From Pachyseris speciosa (Eukaryota; Cnidaria; Anthozoa; Scleractinia; Pachyseridae), in assembly GCA_016490735.1 (NCBI GenBank), contig JAEMWC010000119.1, forward strand, positions 721,001 to 785,000: a stretch of 64,000 bases of DNA, in the 5' to 3' direction. Position numbers and translations under genes: made by a program. Below the pieces are notes generated by a model. The model was not told the origin of the DNA and did no database searches. It saw only the letters and a list, made by a program, of their open reading frames with translations. Shown here one piece after another: positions 1 to 10,146 of this stretch (the first letter of the stretch is position 1; every line of letters begins with the position of its first letter).

Positions 1-1
1 T

Positions 2-2629
2 CGACGGATTGCATTTAAGCATATTGCATAAATTCCAACTCATGATATCATCTAGACACAAACTGAGATTTTCTAGAGAAGCGATGCGGTTTCCTTTACG
101 CATAAAAATGTAGAGCTGGGTGTCGTCAGCATACATCATTACGTCGAAACCGTGTGCGGAGATGATATCTTCAAGAGGGGCGATATACAACGAGAATAAC
201 AGCGGTCCAAGGGCGGACCCTTGAGGAACACCACACGGTAGATATCGTGGTCGAGAAACAATCTTATCGAGGGCGATGCATTGAGGACGACCTTTAAGGT
301 ATGATTCAATCCACCGAAGAACCATTTCGGAAAAGCCATAGCGATACCGAAGCCTATCAAGAAGAATAGCGTGGTCTATTGTGTCAAAAGCCGCGGACAG
401 ATCTAACAGCACTAAAAGAGCTTCGCATTTATTGTCAATTGCCTGATGTATATCATTAACAACTCGTAGAAGGGCAGTTTCAGTACTATGATGCTTTCTG
501 TATGCTGATTGCATTTTAGCAAATAAGCCATTCGTGGTGAGATAACCCTCAATCTGGGAAGCCACTATTCTCTCTAATGTCTTAGAGAGAAACGATAGAT
601 TGGAAATAGGCCGATAGTTGGCAAAGACATCAGCATCGAGGTTGTCCTTTTTTATCAGAGGCCGAATCAGTGACTTCTTGAAAAAAGAGGGAAAAATGCC
701 CTGATCCAAAGACACGTTCATGATATCAGTTAGAGTGGGCAACATAACATCAATGCAGTCCTTTAACAACCAAGTAGGTATAGGATCGAGAGCACAACTT
801 TTACTTTTTGATGACTGAATGATAGTCTTGAGACCATTAGGAGAGACGTGATCAAACTGACTGAAGGAGGTAGAGCACGATACATCAGTCACACATTTAG
901 GCCGCGAGGAGGGTTGTTGAGAGAGAGAACGTCTGATATTGATGATTTTAGATTCGAAGAAGTCGCCAAAACTCTCAACCAAATGTTCAAGAGAGTCATG
1001 TGTCGGTAGAGTTGGAGAAGACTTTACGCTGAACATACCATCAACGAGCTTGAAAAGCTGCTTCATATTAGACGTACTAAATTTGTCCTTCAAGTAATTG
1101 GTTTTCGAAACCTCCAACAAGCGATTATAATTGCGGCAGGCTTGATAGTAAATTTGCTTGTCGACTGATAACTTAGTGGATTGGAATTTTCTTTCACAGC
1201 GCCTTTTAACACGTTTTAATTCGCGAAGATCATCTGAGAACCAAGGCGCGTGTGGCCTAAGGGTTATATTCCTAGTTTGTTCTGGGGCGTACTTGTCAAG
1301 TAGAAGACGCAATGTGTTATCAAACGCAGTTATCTTGTCGTCCATGTCATCAACTGGTTCCTTAGAGAAGGCACGGGAGATGTCCTTCCGAAAAGCATCA
1401 AGATCAATGTCCCGAGTCTTCCGACGCGTAACAGTTATACGAGTGGCAGGAGGCCGCGGTAAATTTATGAAGCACACAACCGCTAGATGGTCAGAGAGAA
1501 GATCTGGTAAAATTCTTGTATGAGAAATTAGAGTATCCATCTCGCGAGTGATGAGAAGATCCAAAGTATGACCCAAACGATGGGTAGGGCCATTAACATG
1601 CTGTTTCAGATCTGCAGAAAAAAGAAGATCGTGGAATTGTTTAGCGTTTGCATTTGCATTGTCATCAACATGAAAGTTGAAATCACCACAAAGAAGAAAT
1701 TGATAGGATATAACAGTCAACTCCTCTAAGAACGCAGAGAATTCTGAGAAAAACTTTTCTACTGTAAAGCCATTTTTCCTGGACGGTGGAGGCCGATATA
1801 CTGTCACAAGGCGAAAAACCTTATTACCAGAGGTGACAGTTAAATCAAAATGTTCGAAAGTAGAAAAAATACAGCCTTCATTTCGCGTAACTTGGAGCCC
1901 TTTCCGTGCGATAACAGCAAGTCCACCTCCTCTACAAGTGGTTCTTGGCAGGTGATAAACAGCGTAATCATTAAGTGAATTCGTAAGGTCGGCGATGGTG
2001 ATGCTATCGTTCGCGGTAAGCCACGATTCAGTCACAGATAAGAGGTCAAGACGATGAGATAACATAAGATCACATAGCGACGACACTTTGGTTTTCAGTG
2101 AGCGAGCATTCCAAACACCGAAACGTAGTGGTGGACGACAGCATGACCGAGGTGATATCAGCGGAATACGAACAAGATTGTTGTCATTGCGTCCTGAGTG
2201 AAATGCAAATTGGTGACGACGAGGTGTCATGGCGGCTTGAATATTAAAAACCTTCGTTGCTTCACGCGCCCTGACCGTTCTTCCACTCCGGCATCCACGA
2301 TAGGGCCGCTTCCATGTGGATCTTGAAGACGAAGAAGTTGGTCCAGGATTTAGTTCAACATCCATATGGACAGTTATGTCAATTTTGACAGAGAGAGAAT
2401 AACAAAGATATCCATGCTTCATCCATAAACACACCGGCCGCGATACAAACAGCTTTCGCTTTAAGCGAAGGAAACTGCTTTGGTGAACTCTAAAAGTCGC
2501 TTTTTCCAAGTGAGGAGCTTTGTAAAAACGCGAAAAGTCGACTAAAATAGATGCTGACATAAAAAACACAAGAAATATGAAAGGAAAATAACGAGCATAA
2601 ATACGCATTGCAGCCATTGTTCGGCGCAT
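2..2629 (-). CDS. CR1/L2-like non-LTR retrotransposon polyprotein (partial)
   Basis: The minus-strand frame is open from a stop at 2657-2659 to the left edge, giving about 876 codons from the ATG at 2629. Residues 14-30 form a strongly hydrophobic leader and residues 90-97 a 2A motif. An apurinic-type endonuclease follows (roughly residues 155-370), recognised by the TESWLT, CGDFNFH and LLSDHLAVV motifs. Then comes a reverse transcriptase with NYRPISNLSFLSK, LDLSAAFDTIDHAILL, GVPQGSALGPLLFSLY and the catalytic YADDTQLY box. The protein would nick target DNA and copy its own RNA by target-primed reverse transcription. No stop or frameshift was found in the visible part, so this is a young, possibly full-length copy. 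The 3' end (rest of the RT thumb, 3' UTR) lies outside. Clade (CR1 versus L2) is inferred from motif style only. Confidence 0.9.
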   Translation of the reverse strand, partial: MRRTMAAMRIYARYFPFIFLVFFMSASILVDFSRFYKAPHLEKATFRVHQSSFLRLKRKLFVSRPVCLWMKHGYLCYSLSVKIDITVHMDVELNPGPTSSSSRSTWKRPYRGCRSGRTVRAREATKVFNIQAAMTPRRHQFAFHSGRNDNNLVRIPLISPRSCCRPPLRFGVWNARSLKTKVSSLCDLMLSHRLDLLSVTESWLTANDSITIADLTNSLNDYAVYHLPRTTCRGGGLAVIARKGLQVTRNEGCIFSTFEHFDLTVTSGNKVFRLVTVYRPPPSRKNGFTVEKFFSEFSAFLEELTVISYQFLLCGDFNFHVDDNANANAKQFHDLLFSADLKQHVNGPTHRLGHTLDLLITREMDTLISHTRILPDLLSDHLAVVCFINLPRPPATRITVTRRKTRDIDLDAFRKDISRAFSKEPVDDMDDKITAFDNTLRLLLDKYAPEQTRNITLRPHAPWFSDDLRELKRVKRRCERKFQSTKLSVDKQIYYQACRNYNRLLEVSKTNYLKDKFSTSNMKQLFKLVDGMFSVKSSPTLPTHDSLEHLVESFGDFFESKIINIRRSLSQQPSSRPKCVTDVSCSTSFSQFDHVSPNGLKTIIQSSKSKSCALDPIPTWLLKDCIDVMLPTLTDIMNVSLDQGIFPSFFKKSLIRPLIKKDNLDADVFANYRPISNLSFLSKTLERIVASQIEGYLTTNGLFAKMQSAYRKHHSTETALLRVVNDIHQAIDNKCEALLVLLDLSAAFDTIDHAILLDRLRYRYGFSEMVLRWIESYLKGRPQCIALDKIVSRPRYLPCGVPQGSALGPLLFSLYIAPLEDIISAHGFDVMMYADDTQLYIFMRKGNRIASLENLSLCLDDIMSWNLCNMLKCNPS
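2339..2362 (-). other. 2A-like ribosome-skipping motif
   Basis: The codons read DVELNPGP, matching the consensus D-(V/I)-E-x-N-P-G-P exactly, at residues 90-97 of the retrotransposon protein. In known 2A peptides the ribosome releases the chain between the last Gly and Pro and continues, giving two proteins from one ORF. 2A motifs are established at the N-terminus of some sea-urchin and other invertebrate non-LTR elements. Here the upstream product would be a leader of about 96 residues carrying the hydrophobic segment. Activity is inferred. Confidence 0.85.
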
Positions 2630-2659
2630 ACATCGAATATGATAAGCGATTAGTTTTTA

Positions 2660-4157
2660 ATTTGCGTGACTTGAAACTGACCGCAGAAACGTTCGGCTTT
2701 CTTATGTTTCAAATGACCCTGGACTGACGTATTTGTAGATAGTTTCGCTCTGTTGATTTTTTTTCTCCTCACATTTCACGGAGACTCCATTACGCGTTTA
2801 TGCGAAATAAAACTACATCGTTCGATAAGCGCTTTCTTCCTCAAACAAATATCCATCAAAGCGAAAACAAGTGGGCTTAGTTTTTTTTGGAATCAATACA
2901 CTATTTTATCATGTTGCACTGCGATGAACCTCTGTGGCCAACTGGTCATTGTTCCTGCCTCTGACTCAGCTAACCTGGGTTCGATATCTATAAGTGGCAT
3001 ATATCGCGGGCTATTTTCTCGTTTCTCTTTTTCTTCTTCTTTTTTACAAGTGTTACAATTATTGTTCTCAATGGTTCAGCTGTAAAGCAAGTTTGTAACT
3101 TTAGGGGGATATATGTTGATAGGGGTCTAAAGAAATAGACTCCAACACAAGCTAAGCTCAATGCGTCCGATGTAAGAAAGACAGACTTCTCTCTATTCTT
3201 TTGTTTAGCACTAAATTAGGGATGCAATGCTGTTTTTTTGCAAGCCCGAGTTTAGGCTAATTGTAGCTTCTTCTTCAATAAATAAATTAAAAAAAAAAAA
3301 CAATTCCCGGGGGAGCATATTTACGGGCTCTCCTAGAAGCTCGCAACTTCGACACCTGATACACGCCTTAGGCGCGATAACGATTCTCACGTTAAAAACA
3401 GGTCTACAACTATTCAAAACCTTGCTACGCCCCTGGCACAGTGGAACGTTTTTGCAAACACCTCGAGGAGACTAGAAAATAGCAAGGGTTTTCTTACAAC
3501 GAGCAGATTTGCCAAACCGGCGACTTCTAATGATTTTGCTCTCAAGACTGCTCTCATCTCTTGCCTGACTTAATTCTCATTGTTACCTAAATGTTAGAGT
3601 TCTTTTTCGACTGCTTGATCAAGAAAAGCAGACAAATTATATTATTCAGTAAAATTGCTCCAAATTTCTCGGTTTGTTTTGCATTGTTTTCAAGTAGTGC
3701 ACAGACCAACGGTTAGACTTGGAAAATCAGTTTTTTCTTATGTAAGCTATTGTTCTTAACTTTGTGAATTAAGTGACTAATTGCTTTTCTTACTCTTTAT
3801 TTGTCAGGGCTCCTGTCACGTGATCTGTCCGCACAGCCAGTGCTCGACCTTCGCGGTAGTCCACTGGCCCATGGCTAGTTAAAAATGGGATTGGGCTAGT
3901 AAAATTTCAGAACAACTAGCCAATGGGCTATTCGAGGTAGAAAAGGTTTTGGAAAGACAATAAAGGGAAAAAATCCGTTTCAGTTGATCGGAACGGCAAA
4001 TTAAGAAAGTCATCTTACATTTTGCAATCGATAACTTTGTGGTGTGTAGTACTGGTAGGAGGACTGAACACTAGTGGGACCCAGAAATTGACGGACAGGC
4101 CGCCATCTTGTAACGTGATGATCACCATCTTTCAATTTGATCGGAGCCTTGATCAGC
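2660..4157. other. Non-coding stretch, probably part retrotransposon 5' UTR
   Basis: The first hundred or so bases are presumably 5' UTR of the minus-strand retrotransposon; I cannot place its 5' end. The rest holds short random frames, an A-rich run near 3290 and T-rich runs. I see no gene, RNA or clear repeat boundary. Confidence 0.4.
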
Positions 4158-4252
4158 ATGAAGAGGATAGACTCTTTTTTCAAGAAATGCGATACTTCTA
4201 AGAAGAAGCAGCGTGATGACAGCACAACCAAGCAACTCAAAACCGAAAAAAC
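4158..4252 (+). CDS. Possible first coding exon, IDSFF-type N-terminus
   Basis: The ATG at 4158 opens a short basic peptide starting MKRIDSFFKK, followed by a Lys-rich stretch. It ends at a good donor, GTACGT, at 4253. N-termini of the form MKR-IDSFF are common in hAT-derived and ZMYM-like transposase proteins, so this may be the start of a domesticated or intact hAT-type transposase. I find no continuing exon downstream, where the DNA quickly becomes repeat. It could equally be a remnant or a chance frame. Confidence 0.3.
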
Positions 4253-4739
4253 GTACGTATTGATACATCACCAGCATCAATCAAACTATTTTCCTTCTCT
4301 CTTTCGACGTGATCGTAAATGTCCTGACTATAGCAGAAGGCTTCCTTTTCTTCTGGGCTTCCGAAAGTCGCCACTCGCACGACCCGACTCTGGTGAGTAA
4401 ATGGTTCGACGTGACTGGAATGCCTATGGTTCCCCACTCTCGGTACGTATATACAATCGGATATTGTTTGATGGCGTCCAATCAGAAAGAGGCAATCAAC
4501 AGGACGGTTTCTAACTGGCACATGAACTGAGTCTTGCTACGCATTTCGATCACTTGAATTTGATTTTCTTCGAGGGCTAGCTCAGGACCGCTATGGCGGA
4601 TTTTCGATCGCGAGGCATGAGAAGAAGCGTGAATGTTTTGTCTTTTATGTTGCGTAGTTTGGAAGCTGAGCGATGCGATTTTCTGAGGAAAAATCGCCTC
4701 GCGCTGGCTCGGTGCTGGGCCCTTCAAAGGTCTTTCCAT

Positions 4740-4890
4740 CCTTTCCGTTTCTTATGAGGCACAGGGTGCTTTACCATTTGTCAGAAAAATCTGGATGGAA
4801 TGACCGTTGAATAATGGTAAGCGATTTTCCAAATTTACCGACCAACCGGATGAGATTGGCCCTTACCATTTACTGCAAGACGTTCCGTCA
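4740..4890. repeat. Degenerate TTACCATTT-type foldback repeat
   Basis: Facing copies of TTACCATTT and AATGGTAAG with internal TTTCC/GGAAA words resemble the stretches at 6140-6310 and 62130-63056. They appear to belong to one degenerate foldback family. Boundaries are uncertain. Confidence 0.35.
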
Positions 4891-5138
4891 TGCGCACTCA
4901 GTCGTTCTGGCGCGAAAGGACCTGGAAACTGAACATTCTCGTCCCCAGAGTCTCCGCTTCTTCTTCTGGTCGGAGAAACGGAGGCCTCTGGTAGCAGCAA
5001 GTACCCGATGTCCGTAAATCACGGACATCCGTTAGCGCATGTCAAATAGCCAAGAATGTATTTGCTCATGCTCTGATATGTATCCTCAGGAAGGGAGTGA
5101 CAGTCCAGCTTTGACTTTTATGATGGCTGACCTGAAAG

Positions 5139-5442
5139 TAGCCTCCTTCGCAGACGTCTTTGGGCTGGTCACGCGTCCCTTCCCCACGAACGTCTGCTGA
5201 ACTGAACTGCCACTTCCGTTCGCGGCGGTTAGCCAATCATAGTTCGTTTTCCAATTTATGGAAAGTAGGACTACGACCCCCGGATTATTTTCAAAGACGA
5301 TGCACGTGAATCGGGTGTCGATTTCCATTCTTACGAAGCTCGTTATTGGTTTCTTCAAAACAAAAGCTAATCGTCGGCGAACGGCAGACTGTCGTGGGGA
5401 AGGAACGCGTGACGAGCCCAAAGACGTCTGCGAAGGAGGCTA
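5139..5442. mobile_element. Palindromic MITE (TAGCCTCC family), 304 bp
   Basis: The element begins TAGCCTCCTTCGCAGACGTC and ends with the inverse, GACGTCTGCGAAGGAGGCTA. About 200 bp of unrelated DNA lie between the arms. Flanks CCTGAAAG and CTTGAAAG agree at 7 of 8 bases, compatible with an 8-bp target duplication. It is a longer relative of the 101-bp palindrome at 17464-17564, and a single arm lies at 7225-7291. It has no coding capacity, so a hAT-like transposase in trans is inferred. Confidence 0.7.
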
Positions 5443-5784
5443 GCTTGAAAGCTGGTTCGGCTAAGCTTTGAAAGAAAGAGACTAATTTCATTGAAATTAG
5501 TAAATTTACTACAGGAAATGAGAACAACAAGTTGCCTTGCATGCAGTAGCTATACATAAACGAGATTGGCTGTGTATTTTGTTCAAGGGGTTCGAAAATC
5601 GTTGATATTCCAGCTTCTCTCGTTCGTGGTGGACCATCGATTTTGATACGGTTGAAAGCAGTTGTGTTCTTGTAGTTTCGCCACTGAATGCGCTTATTTC
5701 CGACCAAAGTGAAAAGTAGAAGGCACTAAGTGTTGGCTTGAAGGTTTATATGCAAAGTAACCAAGACATAGTTCGATCAATTGG

Positions 5785-6046
5785 TGAGAATGTGGAATTC
5801 CCTTGTTCATTTGTGCAAAAACGGTAAGTGCAAACGAGTGGCTCTGGGAACGAGAATGACAGGAAGTGCACAGTCATTCATTTTAAAATATATCCTCTTA
5901 CAGGAACATCGAAAAAGCTTACGCCTTTGTGTAAGTACACGGCCTGCTTAGAGAATGTGAAATTTCCTTGTTCATTTGTGCAAAACCGGTAAGTGCATAC
6001 GAGTGGCTCTGGGGACGAGAATGACAGGAAGTGCGCAGTCATTCAT
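5785..6046. repeat. Direct duplication of a 96-bp unit
   Basis: Bases 5785-5880 and 5951-6046 are near-identical 96-bp units. Each contains a TTCATTTGTGCAAAA segment, a GGTAAGTGCA segment and a GGAAGTGC(A/G)CAGTCATTCAT end. They are separated by 70 bp holding an AAAATATATCCTCTTACAGG segment that recurs near 18366-18432. A related GAGCCACTCGTAACGGTAAG segment lies at 6115. This looks like a dispersed repeat family with internal duplication. The GGTAAGT and TTACAGG words resemble splice sites but I see no coding frame. Confidence 0.6.
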
Positions 6047-6089
6047 CACTTAATTCTTAGTGTGCATTCAGTTTTTATTAGCCAATGAA

Positions 6090-6320
6090 ACAATTCAAAT
6101 TTTTCGTTGCAACTAGAGCCACTCGTAACGGTAAGTTAAAACGACAGGCTCTGGGGACGAGAATGGAAACGGAACGACTCGTTCAAATGGTGAACGCAAA
6201 AAGAGGACTACCGTCTGGAGGTTGTCTACAATTTCCGAAAAGATTTTCCGGAAAATTACCAAACCGAAATTTCCGGATTTTTCTGGCAAATGGTAAGGAC
6301 CTACAGTCGGCGGCGAAGAC
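6090..6320. repeat. Degenerate foldback repeat, second copy
   Basis: TTTCCGAAAAGATTTTCCGG and related self-complementary words are followed by GCAAATGGTAAGGACC. They recall the repeats at 4740-4890 and 62130-63056. The frame across it (6085-6342) looks fortuitous. The following 6320-7220 stretch shows nothing recognisable. Confidence 0.35.
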
Positions 6321-7224
6321 AAAACCCGACAAAATTGCTTAAAATATCACTATTGAAGCAAAAGGACGACACTAAACCATAGGTAAGGCAACTTAACTTT
6401 TATTTAGCATTGTTCAATACAAATATTTAGCGATTCGTCGCTAGATTATCATGTTTTCACTTAACAACCTTCGTAGGGCTAATAATCTGTCCTCGATTTT
6501 CAGAGCAAGGCACTTTGAATCGGAGTGGATGTCAAATAGGCACCGAAATAGGTGAAGGTACAATAAACCGGCTTTGTTTGTTAGCGACGGTGTTTGAGGA
6601 CTGGATTTCCTCGGCGCTTGAAAAAATGATCCGAGATTGACTTCCGCAACCTTCCGATATAAATGGTAGGGAAGGTGACAGATTTAGTGATGTTGCTTCG
6701 CTACGTTTGTTGAAGGTGCGATCAGCGCAGTATAAACATCCACCTCCGTTTCAGGAAAATCTCGCCGTAATCGCGTCGTTCTTATTACAGCTTTCTTAAA
6801 TTCCTACCTAATCTCCGCTTGAACTGCTCGCAGGTCTGCTTTAACTTTTTTGAAGCAAAGTAACCGCTTATAACATTGGGAACAGACGAACGCGTCGCTC
6901 AAGAAAAACACACTTTTAAAACTCGATTTCCAAGGCATTTCCGATCTGCCCGGTATGTCCACAGAACTCTTGCCGAACACTGGTATGCTCGCAGTACGGA
7001 TTAAAATGGAACTACAGAGGAAAAATTATTTCCAATATATATTTTGTGGAGAATAAAAGTTATGATTTGGAAGGGAATTCGGGGAGAAACAAATCCCCTC
7101 AAGGGGTCCCAGCTTTTAATTAACATCGCACAAAAACCTACAATGCTCCGATTGGCTCTGTAGTAATTTTCACGTGGACTCTGGCTGATCTTTGCTAACA
7201 ATGGGAAAGGAATGTGCCGCTCGT

Positions 7225-7291
7225 TTCAGCAGACGTTGTTGGGGAGGAAAGATTGCGTGACGAGCCGAAAGAACGTCTGCGTAGGAGGCTA
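7225..7291. repeat. Single arm of the TAGCCTCC palindromic MITE
   Basis: The segment ends with GTCTGCGTAGGAGGCTAC, preceded by GCGTGACGAGCC, matching the right arm of the element at 17464-17564. The left arm is reduced to a short GCAGACGTT trace. Confidence 0.6.
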
Positions 7292-7320
7292 CACTACAGA
7301 CGTCACAAAAGGAAAAGAAT

Positions 7321-7940
7321 GACAGAATTCCATTCACCCTCACATTTCACCCTCATAATAACCCAATGAAAGCCATCATTCATAACAACTTTAAGATACT
7401 TCAAAATGATCCAGAAACTGCTAGAATCTTTTCGCAACCACCACTGATTTCATTCAAACGCGACAAAAATGTAGGTAACTTTCTAGTTAGAAGCGCATTC
7501 AAAACAACTGAACAACCTGGCACTTTTAAATGCGCGCGCTGGCGACGCAAAACTTGTCCTTTCATTCAAAACACTGACAAAATATCGGGCCCTGAGCGAT
7601 CTGTTAAGATCACTGATCGTTTCACGTGTACCTCCACAAATGTTATCTATTGCATAACCTGTACATTATGTAAAAAGTTATACAAGACGACTAGGTGACC
7701 GATTCCGAGAACATCTACGTGATGTTGAGAAAGACGACAAAGATGCACCCAAACCAGTCGCTCGGCATTTTAATCTCCCTGGCCATTCCAAACAACATAT
7801 GCCGATCTCCTGCATTTCCCTACATCAAGGCACCACGGAAAGCCGTGCAAATCTCGAGCAAAAATTGATCTTTCACTGAAATCGGCACTCTTAATCCCCA
7901 CGGCATCAACGAGCGCTTTTCATTCAATTAATTTAATCCT
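7321..7940 (+). pseudogene. Penelope-like element, C-terminal GIY-YIG fragment
   Basis: Frames 7366-7698 and then about 7690-7920 encode the C-terminal part of a Penelope-like protein: a Cys-rich linker, NVIYCITCTLCKKLY (the GIY part), then LGDRFREHLRDVE and a terminal GTLNPHGIN-like tail. The expected YIGETGR segment between them is lost by a small deletion that also shifts the frame near 7690, and a stop follows IFH. The reverse transcriptase is absent, so the copy is 5'-truncated; its left end abuts the MITE arm at 7225-7291. In an intact element the GIY-YIG nuclease nicks target DNA. This copy is dead. Confidence 0.8.
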
Positions 7941-8005
7941 GTTTCTCACGCTACCATGTTACCACCAATGCTTAGCTCCATTTTCTGTATATAAACTATA
8001 TACAG

Positions 8006-8173
8006 TATGAATGATATATGAAATGAATCATATATGAACTGCCGAAATGAAATCAAATGAAGAATGATCCTCGCAGTTGTGAACGCAATTTATGCAATTG
8101 CGTAAAGAAGCCTGAAAAAAATTCAGGGCTTCAACGGGGTTTGAACCCGTGACCTCGCGATTACCGGTGCGAT

Positions 8174-8208
<35 letters not shown>

Positions 8209-8372
8209 AGGAGCAGGTCAATTGTGGGTTCATATGATGCCGTGAAAGAAATGAGTGTGAATGATATATGAAATGAATCATTTATGAACTGCGGAAATGA
8301 AATCAAATGAAGAATGATCCTCGCAGTTGTGAACGCAATTTATGCAATTGCGTAAAGAAGCCTGAAACTCCG
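8006..8372 (-). repeat. tRNA-like repeat between 115-bp direct repeats
   Basis: Two direct copies of a 115-bp unit (8006-8120 and 8258-8372) surround a 73-nt tRNA-like sequence on the minus strand (8127-8199). The cloverleaf has a perfect 7-bp acceptor (GGCTTCA/TGAAGCC), perfect D stem (GCTC/GAGC) and perfect T stem (ACGGG/CCCGT). However, the 17-nt anticodon arm TCGCACCGGTAATCGCG does not pair, and base 33 is C rather than T. I therefore read it as a tRNA-derived mobile repeat with A and B box promoter sequences, not a working tRNA-Thr(GGT) gene. The T-rich TTTTTTTCAGG flank is shared with the repeats at 21620 and 35399. Confidence 0.7.
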
Positions 8373-9300
8373 TTGATAAACCACAGCACCACAGTTTCTT
8401 TAGAAACTAATCCTTTTTAAATATTATAGAACCCATCAGGTGAATCGGTTTTGCGGAATTCACTCATTCAAACAGAAAACTAAGGCACACAGCGCGGACC
8501 GGCCGGGTCAACGTAATTCGCTTTAAAAAGATTGAAAAACTTGTTAGTAAAGCATAGAATGATTCAGTAAACTCACAGACTCACCGAAAACTAATATCCT
8601 GTTTGAGCTCTCAGAGTACAATCCCTATTTTCTAATTCATTAAGTTTTACCGCGGTTTAACTGAAACATTTATTTAACGCTGGATAAGGAGAACGCAGGC
8701 TCTGGTGACTAGAAGAAATGAAACATCAAAGCTGTCAGACTAAAGAAAAAGGAAATCCAAGCCAGTGAGGTGTTGAACGTGATTCTTCCAACTTTAAACC
8801 CACACCGCCTGTCTTTGGCGTAAGAGATGAACATAGATATGTTTCGACGATCCCTGAACGGATGGTCTTCATTCCAGTCAGCTGAGGTTGTGCGGTTGAT
8901 TTTCTCACAGATTTCTACGAGAGCAAAGAGAAGAAAGAATAAACATCACCGATCCAGTCTGGTGTAGCACTTTCAATATTGGATAAGACGTCTGCGAGTT
9001 CCTTCAGCTTGGTTTTTGTGTGAAATGTTTTCTCGCCTTCTCTCTCGGGCTGATCAACAAGTTATTTTACGAGCCTGCACATGCAATGTTGAGTTGGCTT
9101 TAGCCATTACGCATCCCACAAGGGCGAGTGAAATAACGGCTTCATTAAAGTGATACATAAAATATTTTAAAATCTTGCTGATTTGTGAGAAAAAACTTAA
9201 GATGGCTTTAATGGCCGCCATTTGGTGCATTGGTTGATACTCCATGGTCCGCTCTAAATCATTCAAAACTGTGGGAATTCGTCATCACCCTTTTTAGTTT
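8373..9300. other. No gene recognised
   Basis: Short frames only, including one of 70 codons on the minus strand (9054-9266) with no recognisable motif. No RNA or clear repeat is seen. Confidence 0.4.
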
Positions 9301-9309
9301 ATGAAAACG

Positions 9310-10020
9310 TAAAGCTTGTGGGATGTGGCTGGAGTGACAAGGATACTTCTTACTGATCAAGTAAGCTGAAGCCACTCTAAGGGCACTAAGGCCACAAGGT
9401 AGCGGGCATTACCCCTTAAACCACCAAAGCAAAGATTGAGCCCAAGCATTAGCAGCCATGGACAGTGTTATGTATGAAAATTGCTTTTAGGCGTTGCGTG
9501 ACTGTCTGGAACATTCTTGCGTGTCTAGAATATTCTCGAATATTAATTAGGTATATCTTTACATCACGTCAGCATGAATCAGCAGTTTTCGTCAATGTTG
9601 TAATGCTACTAATTTTAGCCTATTTAAGAAGGTTCTAGAATTTTATGTAAAAGTATAATAGCCACCGAGCTAGAGATTTAGAGTAATCGATTGATCGAGT
9701 AGTGTTTACAAGCGGTGAGGCCGTGTTTATTCAAGTGTGACAGAGGTCTCGTTTTAACTCTCAAGCCTGGAAGAGCTGTGAGTCGTGTTACAGGGGTCGT
9801 GTTTTAACTCTTAAGCCTGAAAGAGCTGTGAGTTGTGTAAAAGTGTCTTAAGCATTAATCACTACGTTCTTGTAGAATAAATCTCCTTGTTGCTGTTCCG
9901 ACATCCCTGCGTTCTGGTGGACTTCAAACTACATTCCTCTAACAACATTCGAACTCGTAACAGACAGCTGTTTCGGCCTTGTTAGGCCTCATCATCATGG
10001 CATAGCTAATGCCATGCTGT
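9310..10020 (-). repeat. Ribozyme-bearing Penelope/retrozyme repeat split by a solo LTR
   Basis: Read on the minus strand, 10020-9968 carries the 5' part of a type I hammerhead (GCCATG, ATGATGAGG, GGCCGAAACAGCTGTC). 9465-9310 carries the matching 3' part (CATGGCTGCTAATGCTTGGG) and the rest of the 261-bp repeat unit seen at 50.4-51.2 kb. The ribozyme core has A in place of the first C of CUGAUGA, so cleavage is probably impaired. A 497-bp LTR interrupts the unit exactly at the predicted cleavage site. Confidence 0.75.
9466..9962. mobile_element. Solo LTR, 497 bp, with 5-bp target duplication
   Basis: The segment begins TGTTATG and ends CGTAACA, the TG..CA form of retroviral-type LTRs. It is flanked on both sides by GACAG (9461-9465 and 9963-9967), a perfect 5-bp target duplication. 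Inside are an AATAAA near its right end and two near-identical copies of a CGTTTTAACTCT-AAGCCTG-AAGAGCTGTGAG unit. No internal retroelement sequence remains, so it is the product of LTR-LTR recombination. It interrupts the hammerhead repeat described above. Confidence 0.85.
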
Positions 10021-10146
10021 GGCCCTAGTGCCCTTAGAGTGGGTTCAGCTTACTTGATCACATTAATTTGTGAAGTATCCTTGTCACTCCAGCCACATCC
10101 CACAAGCTTTACGTTTTCATTGCTTGTTTTATTGATATGTGGGTAC

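Noticed and set aside
1158..1523. 121-codon plus-strand frame
   Set aside because: Shadow of the minus-strand retrotransposon ORF, which is continuous through the region.
8127..8199. A functional tRNA-Thr(GGT) gene
   Set aside because: The anticodon arm does not pair, U33 is missing and the sequence is embedded in a repeat unit.
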